A stretch of 64,000 bases of DNA from Guadua angustifolia (lineage: Eukaryota > Streptophyta > Magnoliopsida > Poales > Poaceae): contig CM070500.1 of NCBI GenBank assembly GCA_036346375.1, positions 69,568,525-69,632,524 on the forward strand, given 5' to 3'. Position numbers and translations under genes: made by a program. This document shows positions 20,371-30,742 of the stretch, in pieces. The notes beneath the pieces were generated by a model. It was given only the letters and a program-made list of their open reading frames with translations, searched no databases and had not been told where the DNA came from. Within the stretch, counting starts at the first letter, position 1. Each line of letters opens with the position of its first letter.

Positions 20371-23300
20371 GGACCGTGAGAATGGATGTATCGGAAAAGC
20401 CGTGTGAGTGCTGAATTTGAGAGGGTGTTAAGGAGTTCAAAAAATTGCGAAGGCGACATGGTGAGGAGGGTGTAAACTTCATATATTGTCCTTGCATTGA
20501 TTGCACGAATCGAGGAGATTTAACAACTCATCTCAAATTGAGGACCACGATTCGACGGCCGTGAGGAATTACACATGTTGGATCCATCACGGGGAGGCGG
20601 TAGTACCCTTCCGATATGCAACGAAGATACGGTGAAACCGGATGACGAGTTCTTGACTGATATGTTTGAGGAGGATAATTTGGAGCAAATGTTGCGGGAT
20701 GTGGAGGTAATTACGGAAAGAGAGTTTGAAAAGTTTAAAAGCTTGATAGAAGGCGATGCCAAACCGCTATTCACGGGTTGCAAAGCGGAATACACGAGTT
20801 GGGTTCGGTCCTTGCATTGTTGAATCGAAGGCAAAACACCGTTGGGCGGATACAAGTTTCAATGCACTACTAGTTCTTCTATCGGATCCGCTTGGAGAAG
20901 CGAGTTGCCAACAAGCATTTATGAAGCGAAGAAGCTACTATGTCCCATGGGAATGAAAATAGAAAGGATACATGCATGTCCAGAATGATTGCATCTTGTC
21001 TAAACGCACATCGGGAGCTGCACGTTTGTCCGGTTTGCGGTGTACCCGGTACAAACAAAAGGAGAAGCGTAACGACAAGAAGCGTAAGAGTCGAGAACGA
21101 CGGTGAAGAGGTCACTAAAGGTGCACCGCCAAGGTATTGTGGTACTTGCCCATCATTCCCGTCTGGAGCGGTTGTTTGCAAATCCGAGAGAGGCAAAATT
21201 GTTGCGTTGGCATTACGAGTCTCAAAAGGAAGATGGCAAGTGAGACACCCTGCGATTCGGCTCAATGGAGAAACATCGATTGGAAACATGAGGAGTTTGG
21301 TGCGAAATGAGGAACATAAGATTTGGGTTGAATACAAGCGGAATGAATCCGTTTGGTAACATGAGCGGCACAAATCCTGACACTGGCGATTCATTGTGTA
21401 TCTACAACCTCCCTCCTTGGTACGTGCATGAAGCGGAAGTATATCATGATGTCATTACTAATCTCGGGACCCAAACAGTGGGAAATGATATTGATGTGTA
21501 CCTTGCACCATTGATCGAGGATTTGGTAAAATTGTGGAATGAGGGGGGTCGTGTGGGATGCGTACAAAGAGAGCATTTCACCCTACGGCTATGGTATTTT
21601 GCACCATAAATGATTTCCGGCTCTTGGTAATTTGGCGATTCTGATCTGAAAAAAAGCCAAAGCGTGTCCTATTTGTGAAGAGAGACCGAGAGTCTATGGT
21701 GCGAATTCCAAGAAAAGCGTGTATATGGGTCACCGTAGGTTTCTACCTCGAAGTCATCGATCTAGTAAGATGGATGACAAATTTGATGGGAAGAGGAAGT
21801 CCGTTCGCACCGCTGACCTATGAGTAGAAGCCAAGTATATTCACGTGTAGAGGATATCGATGTTGATCTGGAAAAAGCTAGTAAATTTGTTAGATCCTAG
21901 GACCATTTGGAAGAAGAGGTCAATATTCGGGACTTAACGTGCGGAAGGAGTTAGATGTCGGCATTGTATTGATGTCATGCATGTTGAGAAGAATGTCTGC
22001 GACAACTTGGTTGGCATCTGCTGAACATACAGGAAGACCAAAGATGGTGTCAATGCTCGTCGCGACATGGCCTACATGGGAATCGGGCCGGACTTGCGGT
22101 GATAGAGGAGGATGGAAAAGGTCCGTACATCCTGCTGCATGCTACACCTGTCCAAGAAGGAGAAAGAAGATCTCTGCAAATATCTCCAAAGTATTAAAGT
22201 TTCATCGGCTACTCCATGAACATTAAGAAGCTTGTGTCTATGGATGATTTGAAGTTGTTGGGCATGAAGTCCCATAGCGCCATGTCTTGATGACCCAAAT
22301 GCTCCAGTTGCAATCGAAATATTCTCCCGAGAGGATGTCGGGTTGGCAATCACAAAGTTGTGTTATTTCTTCAATGCGATCTCTGCAAAGTTATTGACCC
22401 GATGTACTAGACAACTTACAGAGTGAGGTGGTGCGACTCTGTGTCACCTTGAGATGCATTTCCCACCGTCGTTCTTTGGCGTAATGGTCCACCTTGTTGT
22501 TCACCTTGTCGAGAGATTAAGATATGTGGACCCGCTTTCCTCGTTACATATATCCGTTAAAGAGGTACATGGGTATATTAAAGTCGTGCGTGAGGAATCG
22601 GTCGAAGCTTGAGGGTAGTATTGTTGAAGGTTATGGAACGAAGAGGTTATTGAGTTTTGCGTGGACTACGGGTAAAGACAAGCAATCGGTGTTCTGTATC
22701 TCGTCATGAGGCGGACTTCTTTGGTAAAGGAACCGTTGGGTCCAAACTAATGAGTCTCGAGGTTTGATATGTATTGCAAGGCGCATTTCACGATCTTGAG
22801 AATAAGCAGAGTTAGTCCATATATCGGCAGCATAAGTTGATATTATGGGAAGAGAATCCACAAATGGATGAGCTTTCCATCGCACAAGAACACAATGATC
22901 GATTCCTCACATGGTTCAAAGAAAAGCGGAGGTCTCCTTTAGTGAGAATGTAAAATGGTTGGTGACGGACCAAGATTTAATGTCTGAGACATGGCAGGGT
23001 GCGATATTAATGGTTACACCTTTTACATCGAGAGTCAAGATGCCAAAGTCTTGTCCAAAAGCAGTGGTGTGAGTATAAATGCTTTCTCGATGATCATCAC
23101 TCAAGCAGTCTCCCCAACCGCAATGAACTCCTACTATGGGATGATCAAAGAAATTTGGGAGCTCGATTACGGAATATACCATGTTCCATTGTTCGATGTA
23201 AGTGGATGCGACTTCCACATGGAGTGAAGGTCGACAAGAGAGGCTTTACTATTGTGGATCTCAGAGACTCGCCTACAAAGATGATCCGTTTGTCCTTGCG

Positions 23301-23531
23301 GCAAGCAACTCAAGTCTTTTACGTCTGCGATCCGGCCAATCCGAGGTTGCCGTCGTTCTTCATGGCAAAAGACGGATCGTAGGAGTTGAAGATGTTGTAG
23401 ATGAAGAAGAGTATAACCAATTCGATGAGATACCTTCATTTGCAGATGGGGCTTGTCTTAGCGGGGATGACGACACACATGGAGCCAATTACATGCGAGT
23501 AGATCATCATGAAGGGCAGTATTGTAAATAA
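20371..23531 (+). pseudogene. TNPD-type CACTA transposase, near full length but decayed
   Basis: Family blocks appear in order across three frames: ATGGACCG start at 20371, DAKPLFTGCKAEYTSW near 20755, CPMGMKIERIHACP near 20940-20980, STDGMNPFGN-like near 21330-21360, LCIYNLPPWYVHEAEVY and GNDIDVYLAPLIEDLVKLWN at 21395-21540, IKKLVSMDDLKLLGMKSH at 22225-22270, YPLKRYMGILKSCVRNRS at 22550-22610, CDINGYTFYIESQDAKVLSK at 23000-23060, and the C-terminal DUF4216-like part (IKEIWELDY, ATQVFYVCDP) to 23531. Unlike CACTA-A it keeps the central region. Many stops and single-base shifts make it non-functional. Confidence 0.85.
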
Positions 23532-23602
23532 ATGGACTATTATAATGTATGTAAAATTGCTGTTTGGAGGCTTGATTGAAATGCATGCAATTTCTCTTAT
23601 GC

Positions 23603-24326
23603 TGCACTTTGTGCCATATGTTGTGAAAGAAAATTCTATTTGACAAAATTACTTTTGGGAAAGCTTGTAAATAGTCGAAAGCTCATTTCTGGAAATTTTC
23701 GTACAATTCAGATTAATTTGAAAAAGTTTTGACTTTTCTCGCTTTTACGCACAAATCATGTCTATGAAATGAATTTTAGCATATTTCTTGAATGAAGTCG
23801 CTTTTTCCAAAAATTCTTTTATGGAAAGTTTTGCAGTATCCTGAAATATGTTTTTGCATAATTTCAAATAATTCCAATGATATTTGCAAAAGTTTTACAC
23901 TCTTTGATCTAATTCTGAAAATGTACTGCATGCATGGTTTGTCTGGAAAGGCAATAGTGCAACCTGCACTTTGTGCCATATGTTGTGAAAGAAAATTCCA
24001 TTTGACAAAATTACTTTTGGGAAAGCTTGTAAATAGTCGAAAGCTCATTTCTGGAAATTTTCGTACAATTCCAGATTAATTTGAAAAAGTTTTGACTTTT
24101 CTACGTTTTACGCACAAATCATGTCTCTGAAATAAATTTTGGCATATTTCTTGAATGAGGTCGCTTTTTCCAAAAATTATTTTATGAAAAGTTTTGCGGT
24201 ATCTGAAATATGTTTACGCAAAATTTCTAATAATTTCAACAATGTATGACAAAGTTATGGCATTTTCTCTCTTTGATGAAATGCTGAAAATTCAGAACTG
24301 CGAGATGTGCTAAAAGGAATAGTACA
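23603..24326. repeat. two-copy 362-bp tandem repeat
   Basis: The sequence beginning TGCACTTTGTGCCATATG at 23603 starts again at 23965. The first 240 bases of each copy are nearly identical; the last third is more diverged. It lies between the transposase stop and the second repeat array. Confidence 0.85.
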
Positions 24327-24329
24327 ATA

Positions 24330-24715
24330 AACTACATCGATGTCGGTTTTATTAAAAAAGTGATATCGATAACTAACATCGATGTTCTATCGGAAAAGTG
24401 ATGATAAAGCATCGATATCGGTTTTATTAAAAACATAATCGATGACTAACTATCGATGTTCTATTAGAAAAGTGATGATAAAGCATCGATATCGGTTTTA
24501 TTAAAAAGTGATACTAATGATGAAAGCATCGATGTCGGTTTTCTTAAAGAGTGATACTAATGATAAAGCATCGATGTCGGTTTTCTTAAAAGAGTGATAC
24601 TAATGATGAAGCATCGATGTCGGTTTTCTTAAAAGAGTGATACTAATGATAAAGCATCGATGTCGATTTTCTTAAAAGAGTGATACTAATGATAAAGCAA
24701 TCTATGTTTTCTTAA
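24330..24715. repeat. tandem array of GCATCGATGTCGG units in CACTA-B
   Basis: About nine units of roughly 40-45 bases, each with GCATCGATGTCGGTTTTCTT then AAAAGAGTGATACTAATGAT. Later units are the most alike, earlier ones more varied. The layout resembles CACTA subterminal repeats, so it may be the 5' end of a second element whose terminus has decayed. Confidence 0.8.
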
Positions 24716-27300
24716 AACCGGCCCATTTTCGCGACCATAGCCATTGGCAGCAGCCTAACCTCCACGCTTAACCCTAGCCGGGTGCGGCCGCCCGCCCGCC
24801 TCCCGCCCGCCCGGCGCCCGCCGCCCCCGCCGCCCGGTGCCTCGCCTCGCCTCGCCCACGCGCCGGTGCCTCGCCTCCGCCCGTCGCCGGGACACCCGTA
24901 TCCCTCCGTTGCCGACGCCGCCCCACGCCACCCCCCACACCGCCCGACACCGCCGCCGAGGACGACGCATCCCTCCGCCGCCGACACCGCCCGCCTTCGT
25001 GAGTATCTTGATTTAGCACTTTGTTCTGTTGGTGAGGTGTTGGTGCTGCTCAATGATGAACTAGGGTTTATATATATGATCGAACATTTTCTTACATGTT
25101 TTAGGCCTTGAATTATAGACTTGAATGCTTAGAAGAATTGATCATTTTGCTGTCCGAATATACTCGTGTGATAACTTGTTATTGCTTAGTTCATTCTCTG
25201 TCGGTTTAGTTCAATTCACTAGTTTACGCTTACTTGTGTTACTAGAATCGGTCTCGATTGCTTTGACCCATACTCGGTATTGATCGGTGCCTAGCGCATT
25301 CTTGATTAATCGATTACTTGTTTGATTATTGATCTATTTTGATTGATCGTATATGAGTAATCTTAAGCGATGTCTAAATTGATTTAGTTCATGCTAGTGG
25401 TATGAGTAAATCGGTTGTTACAGTATTTCTCGAAGAAGTAGCGATGACAAACAATAAGAACTTTGCTTTTACTTGCGATCTGGAAGTCGTGTCTTGTTTG
25501 GTTAGCAAGTTTAGTCTTAGTTATGATCTGAGCGTGTGTATACATTGACAGTACAATTCTTTAGTGTGCATTTTAAGGTGGTAAGAATTCAAGGCCTAAT
25601 CCATTGAATAATTTGTTAGCCCATTTGTGATTGTGGTGAAGATTCTTATCTTCATCCAAACCCTAATCTGAGAGCACTAATCATAAACCATATTGGGTCT
25701 TGTAGACATAGAGCAATTGACAACGGTCTTTTGAGTGTCTTCTTATCTTTGATTATGTCAATTATGCTACTTTTGAATTGTGTAATATTTATCATCTTGT
25801 TAAATGGAATAATCAATAAAATCCTTCTCTTATCCTCGCTTCTTTTAAAACAATTGTGAGCCTTGCATGAACTAGGTTGGTATTTAGCCTTTTGTTTTGC
25901 GGTGAAGCGATTCAGCGTCGATAATATAGATGGTGAACTCATTCAATGGTATAAAAAACCAAGGTTACGTGATGCATAGCTGTAGGTCATATTGGCAAGA
26001 GGAATTCTTATGTATGGATAGTATGTTTGACTTTTTTTTGGCATTTGTCACAGATATGATCAATCTTCACAATGTCCTTCCCTCAAATTAATTTCATGAT
26101 CTTAAGTGGTGCATAATTTGTGCAAATCAAGTAGGAAGATAAGTTCAAGATAATTTATTGTCATTCATCATGTTTGTGAGGTCCTATATTTTACAAGTCT
26201 TTGTTAAGTTCCATTTTGTTATATGTAGATATCTGAATCACAGTTTGCTAATGGCTTATTTTCGGCATGTTAATTTTGTTTAGACATGTGTTTACTTTTA
26301 GCATATTACTTTTGTTTAGACATGTGTTTACTTTCAGCATATTACTTTTGTTTTTATCTCGGCATATGTTAGAGTTTAGGTTGCGTAACCTCGTCTCCCG
26401 TCGAGAGTGCTTATTTATAAATATCTTTGGAATAGCATATTCATAAGCAAGCGATCTCGAATTGTCCACGTTTTTGGGCAGTTCGAGGATATGTGGTTCG
26501 GGCAAGTTCTGAGCTATGTTGTACAACTCGAGTTGATTTGGTAGCGTTTCACTGGTGTTCTCCGGATACACACCCTCTTGACTGTTGTCGAGGCGTGTAT
26601 CACGAGAGCACGGAGAAGATCTTCTTAAATTTCTCTCTGGTTGTACAACAACTTATGAACTTGCTCGAACCACATATCCTCGAATAGGATTAGGACCAAA
26701 CCTATTTAGAGATTAGGGGTTATCGTTGATGCATTATTTAGTTGGTCAGCGGATATTGCATGTTATGTAAACACTAACTTGACCTTCTTGTGTTGCTATT
26801 CTTGCAAGTATCGAAAACCGACCTATTGTTCCCATTGTCTTGCAAGTATTATTGCCATTGCATTAGTACATTAATGCTCAAATTCTCTGTTGATGTTGTG
26901 AAATCTGAAACTTGTTGGTATTTCCAAACATACAAACATCTGCTAGTGCTAAATTCACTTGTCATATGGAATGGGCTTTTGTTTTTTATCGAGCATAGGT
27001 TAGAGTTTAAGTTGTGTAACCCACATGTATCCATTGAATTTAGAGATTAGGAGTTATCATTGAACTTATTTAGTTGGTCAATAGATAGACTTTTGTTGAA
27101 CAATTGCATACTATGAATTATCTGTTGATCCTTTACAAGATTTATTGTCAAGTGCATATAGTAGCTTCAAATTGCTTTCTCTCATGTCACACATATGACC
27201 TTATCGATAAGAAAACTCAAAATGTCGCAACTAGAGAGCATCGGCTCATCGCCTGACACAGTAGAAGGTCTTCTTGAGGGCGAGCATGGTTTCCAATTAC
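24716..27300 (+). other. leader-like sequence without a gene
   Basis: A very GC-rich, CCGCC-rich tract (24780-24995) ends at TTC|GTGAGT, like a 5' leader exon with donor; a similar GC tract follows the left end of CACTA-D. The rest to 27300 is AT-rich and intron-like, with the repeated leader blocks at 26365-26735 and 26996-27085. ORFs in the GC tract are compositional. Confidence 0.45.
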
Positions 27301-27319
27301 TAAAGGGCGAGTAAGGTGA

Positions 27320-27900
27320 GGAAGACCGAGGACCAAACAAAGGGGCTGAGGGAGAACGCATGGGGGAGTGCACGGGCCCTCCTAAGTACATGGGGCGATC
27401 TGGGTCATTTCTTGGCCAATTGGTGAGGGAGAGTGCCCATAACAATTAAGGATTGGACAAAGGAAGTCATTGAAGCGAAGAATCGGTTGTGGGGCGAGGT
27501 TAAGAGTAAATGGATTATAGAGGAGGAAGATGAACCCAAAGCGAGACAGTACGCCTTAAAGAGGATGGGTGTGGCCTTGAGGCACTTCAAGACCCTTATG
27601 CATAGCGAGTACGTGCTGGAAGGCCGTACACCATTCGAAGGTATCCATTTGTGACCCACGATGTTTGGGCGGAGTTCACGAGGATGAAGAATGCGCTTGA
27701 GGCAGCGGTGAGAGAGAACACCGCTGTCCAAAGGCATAACACGCACCCACACCACCTCAGACAAAGCGGCTATGAGGGAAGAAGGCGAGTGGGCGCGACT
27801 AGCCGAGGAGTGCACTCACTCGGGACGGTGATGCCTTACTCCCATATATCGAGGAGGCAGACGCATAGCTGGGTATTAGCGAGGACAAAAAAACCCTAAC
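27320..27900 (+). pseudogene. PTTA/TNPA-like second CACTA gene, N-terminal part
   Basis: Frames carry family blocks: GRSGSFLGQLVRE near 27390-27430, then ITIKDWTKEVIEAKNRLWGE with VKSKWIIEEEDE to 27540, ALKRMGVALRHFKTLMHSEY at 27555-27610, and after a frameshift near 27650 VTHDVWAEFTRMKNALEAAV and THPHHLRQSGYEG to 27780. This is the plant transposase Ptta/En/Spm family (PF03004), thought to be the DNA-binding partner of TNPD. Stops and the frameshift indicate decay. Confidence 0.75.
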
Positions 27901-28199
27901 AGGCAGCTTGTAGTTGCAAACCACTGCTACCGCTCAAGTCGTCTCTACCATCGTAAGACATCTAACTTAGTACAATACAATTGACCCAACTTGTTGTATT
28001 TCAAATCTAATTAGTACTCGCTTATTACGGAAGAGGTAAGCGGTGAAAAGAACAGGGACCTTCTGAGCCAAGGGTCGCAGGACATCTGTCGTCTGCGATC
28101 GGAAGTCCGACCATAAGGGGCGGTGCTTGCCGTAGGGGCGGGACACACGAAGAAGTCCTACTTTCAAGATGACTGCGAGTGCGTATCAAGGTCATGGCA

Positions 28200-29823
28200 G
28201 CACGTGAGGCGCCTCAGGACACACTAAGGAAGCGGTGAGGGAGGAGATTAAGGAGGAGATGAGGGGAGATGATGGCACGTGAGGAGGAGATAAGAGGAGA
28301 TGATGGCACGTGAGGATCGCTGAGGGCGAGATGATGGCGATGATTTCCCAGTCGAGCCGGATGCCCTCGACTCTCATAGAAAGTCTGGTGCCCCAACCTA
28401 GCATTGCGGTTCCAAAAATGATAAGACCGGTCCCGGTGAAGGTAATAATTAATTTTTCCCGAGTTAAAGCTACGAGTGTAACTCCATAATGTTTTCCTCA
28501 AGTTGTACACTTCTTGCGGTGCTGCAAGTGCCGACTCACCATCATGACGGAGGATGGATTTCCCATCGAGGTGCACGTGGGGTTGCATTTCCATGCAACG
28601 AGACCGACACTTGTGCATGGTCGACTGTGGGGAAGGGCTACATGAGGTGCGGTGGACTCGTCACGAAGACTTCTTATCACATGTGCTCGATTTCCTCCCA
28701 GCGAAGATATCACCACTCTCGGGCAAGCACGCATGTCGTTCATCAAGTGGCCCACGACGGGTGTCGTCTTGGTCAAGGTAAAAAGTCCCTCCACGTCTTC
28801 TCTACCATTCGGTACTCTGCGATAAGTTAAATATATCGTGCCGTAGGTTCCTCCTCACTTTGCTCTGCTCCTGCGCTGATCTGCTCCTGCTCCTCACTTT
28901 GCTCCTACTCCTGCTCCTGCGCTGATCCTGCTCCTGCTCCTCACTTTGCTCCTGCTCCTGCTCCTGCGCTTGCGCCTCCTCCAGCTCTGCTCCTGCTCCC
29001 ACTGCTCCCATGCCTTGATGACCTGAGTGCAGACTGGCGTGTAAAAGGACAAACACGACACCGTAGAACCACAGGAGGCCTCAGAGACTCCTTCCGCCAA
29101 GAGGGCAAAAGCAGACAGAGGCCACAACGCCCTTAAGGTACCGAAAAGCCCATTGCCCGACCTCGGAGACTCCTTGACCCGAAAGAAAAGTCAACACAGC
29201 CACAGGCACCAGTATGATTATAAGGCCTACGAGCATGGAAAGCCCCGATTGCATCGCATTTAACCGAATGATCTAGGCGGTGGACTCGCCTCCTCCATGG
29301 ATGGTACCTTGATAAGGTGAAGGGGAAGAGCGTCGAGTCGACTTCAGCGTGAAGTATAAAATGGTACATTTTCACCGTGAGGAGAATGGAACATTCCCGT
29401 CGGTTTGAGGATCTATTCGTGTGTACCAAATGAAAGCCGTCGATATTTCTACTTTACGATCATGGACGCTGTGAGTATCACACCATATAGCTTGCGCTCA
29501 TGACTTTTATAGGATTTTGCATTATGTTTTCTCACATTCAACACGAGTTGCAGGATAATGAGACAACGAGCCGTGACGAATCTACACGAAGTTGGGTTTG
29601 TCGACCCCGAGCTTGTGTCTGCGATCATGGCTAAGCTTCAACCGGGGTTCGTTGCTAGCTACATCAAGGGGGTATTGCAAGCTGAGTCGAATAAGGACTT
29701 CATTGTATTGCCGTACCACGAGGAGTAAGTAGTACTTTTTGATTCAATTACTTGTACGCACTTAAAACCGTATGTGAACTTATTTCCTTGCACTACATTT
29801 TATTTAATAAGCAACCATTGGGC
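28200..29823 (+). pseudogene. PTTA C-terminal part and ULP1-like protease exons, cut by an LTR
   Basis: Around 28340-28780 the frame reads RMPSTLIESLVPQPSIAVPK and later EDITTLGQARMSFIKWPTTG, matching PTTA C-termini and the equivalent block in CACTA-A. A proline/leucine low-complexity linker follows. ULP1 exons then appear: one ending at 29470 (VDISTLRSWTL, donor GTGAGT), one at 29554-29724 (VGFVDPELVSAIMAKL to KDFIVLPYHE, donor GTAAGT) and a third starting at 29812 whose frame DNHW holds the family histidine. The reading stops being protease-like within a few codons, where LTR sequence starts. The downstream Asp and Cys exons are absent. Confidence 0.7.
28855..29015. repeat. CTCCTG low-complexity tract
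   Basis: Repeats of CTCCTGCTCCTG with CTCACTTTG spacers. It sits in the linker between PTTA and ULP1 parts, where family members have proline/alanine-rich stretches. The minus-strand Glu/Arg-rich ORFs here are shadows. Confidence 0.7.
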
Positions 29824-30726
29824 ACGATTGGGCGCGTTGGCGGACGATCGGACGGCCATGGTTCACCGACAGAGGGTGACGGCAAGGGGCAACGACACAC
29901 TTACTGGACGCGAAGAAGATGACTCGGGATCTTGGCGGAGGAGTGGCGATCGGGAAGCGAAACTCAGCGATCTGGAAGAGGCGGCGCGGGGAGTTGAGCG
30001 TCTGATCGGCCTTGGCGGCGGTGGAAGACTGGAACGACTAGTTGACGGGAAAGAAGGTGCTCGGGCGGCGGCAAACTTCGGTGAGCTCGATCTCAGCGAC
30101 GGCGGCGACTCGGGCGACGGGAGAAGGGGCGGCGAGACAACGAGGCGAACCTCATACGGGGGTTGGTGGCACCTTAAATAGCCCCGGGAGGCTGGTACAA
30201 CACGAACACCAAAAAGGTGGCTAGGGTTAGGGTTTGGGATGCGGCGGCGGCGACGCGGCAACGTGGCTGCTCCTCAGTCATCCATGCGGCGCGGATCCGA
30301 TGGCGAGGCGTGGTTGGGCTGGGGACTCATGAGCGAGCCGAGCGGCGTGCTTGTTGGGAGGAACAGGCGAACGGAATAGGAGCTAGAAATTTGAGCGGCT
30401 TGAAGAAACGGTAGAAGCGGAAAATGGGCTGGTAGGAATTCAGCCCACAGGGACATTGGAGAAAATAAAATATTTTCGAATTAATAAAACTCCAAAAATT
30501 CTAATAAATCCAAATAAATTCAAAAATATCAAAAATACAGAAAAATTCCTTGGAGCACAAGGAACCCAACAAAAACTGAAAATCTTTAGTTTGATGCATA
30601 GATTAATCCAATTAAATCTTTTCATTATTAGAAAATTCAAATTAAGCTTTGATTAATTCAAGAAAAGGCAAATGTTTCATTTTTTCAACTTTAAACATTC
30701 CAAAACTCAAATTTTGGGATGTTACA
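29824..30726 (+). mobile_element. gypsy-like LTR, 3' part, ending in TTACA
   Basis: The sequence ends in TTTTGGGATGTTACA (30726), directly followed by a primer binding site. A TTAAATA box lies at 30174 and an AT-rich A-tract region at 30460-30700, as in grass gypsy LTRs. The left end is not fixed: LTR-like sequence starts somewhere between 29823 and 29835, inside the third ULP1 exon. No partner LTR or target duplication was found. Confidence 0.55.
30174..30180 (+). promoter_or_regulatory. putative LTR TATA box
   Basis: TTAAATA in CACCTTAAATAGCCCC, with GGGTTAGGGTTTGGG about 50 bases downstream, as in transcribed leader regions of plant LTRs. Confidence 0.35.
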
Positions 30727-30727
30727 A

Positions 30728-30739
30728 TGGTATCAAAGC
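30728..30739 (+). other. primer binding site (initiator tRNA-Met type)
   Basis: TGGTATCAAAGC lies one base after the LTR end, close to the plant consensus TGGTATCAGAGC. It is followed within a few bases by copia integrase sequence in the opposite orientation, so no internal domain of this LTR's own element remains. Confidence 0.7.
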
Positions 30740-30742
30740 AGA

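Larger units (their letters stand above)
18896..29823 (+). mobile_element. CACTA-B region: CACTA transposon, right end missing
   Basis: A clear CACTA left terminus, CACTACTACAGAACGAGACA, begins at 18896, followed by subterminal repeats, a TATA box, a near full-length TNPD pseudogene (20371-23531), a 362-base tandem pair, a second repeat array (24330-24715), GC-rich leader-like sequence, PTTA remnants and ULP1 exons. The ULP1 reading breaks at about 29823 where LTR sequence begins, and no TAGTG right terminus was found. The order of genes fits one element. The second array plus leader and a duplicated 5' block (19713 and 26365) could instead mean two related elements fused end to end; I cannot decide between them. 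Confidence 0.7.

Noticed and set aside
24712..25111. Pro/Arg-rich ORFs on both strands
   Set aside because: Compositional effect of the CCGCC-rich leader; no domain and open in several frames at once.
28802..29127. Minus-strand Glu/Gln/Arg/Ser repeat proteins
   Set aside because: Reverse reading of the CTCCTG tract within the PTTA-ULP1 linker.
29774..30261. ORFs of 132-135 codons in GC-rich sequence
   Set aside because: They sit in LTR sequence upstream of its end and primer binding site, with no gag or pol motif.
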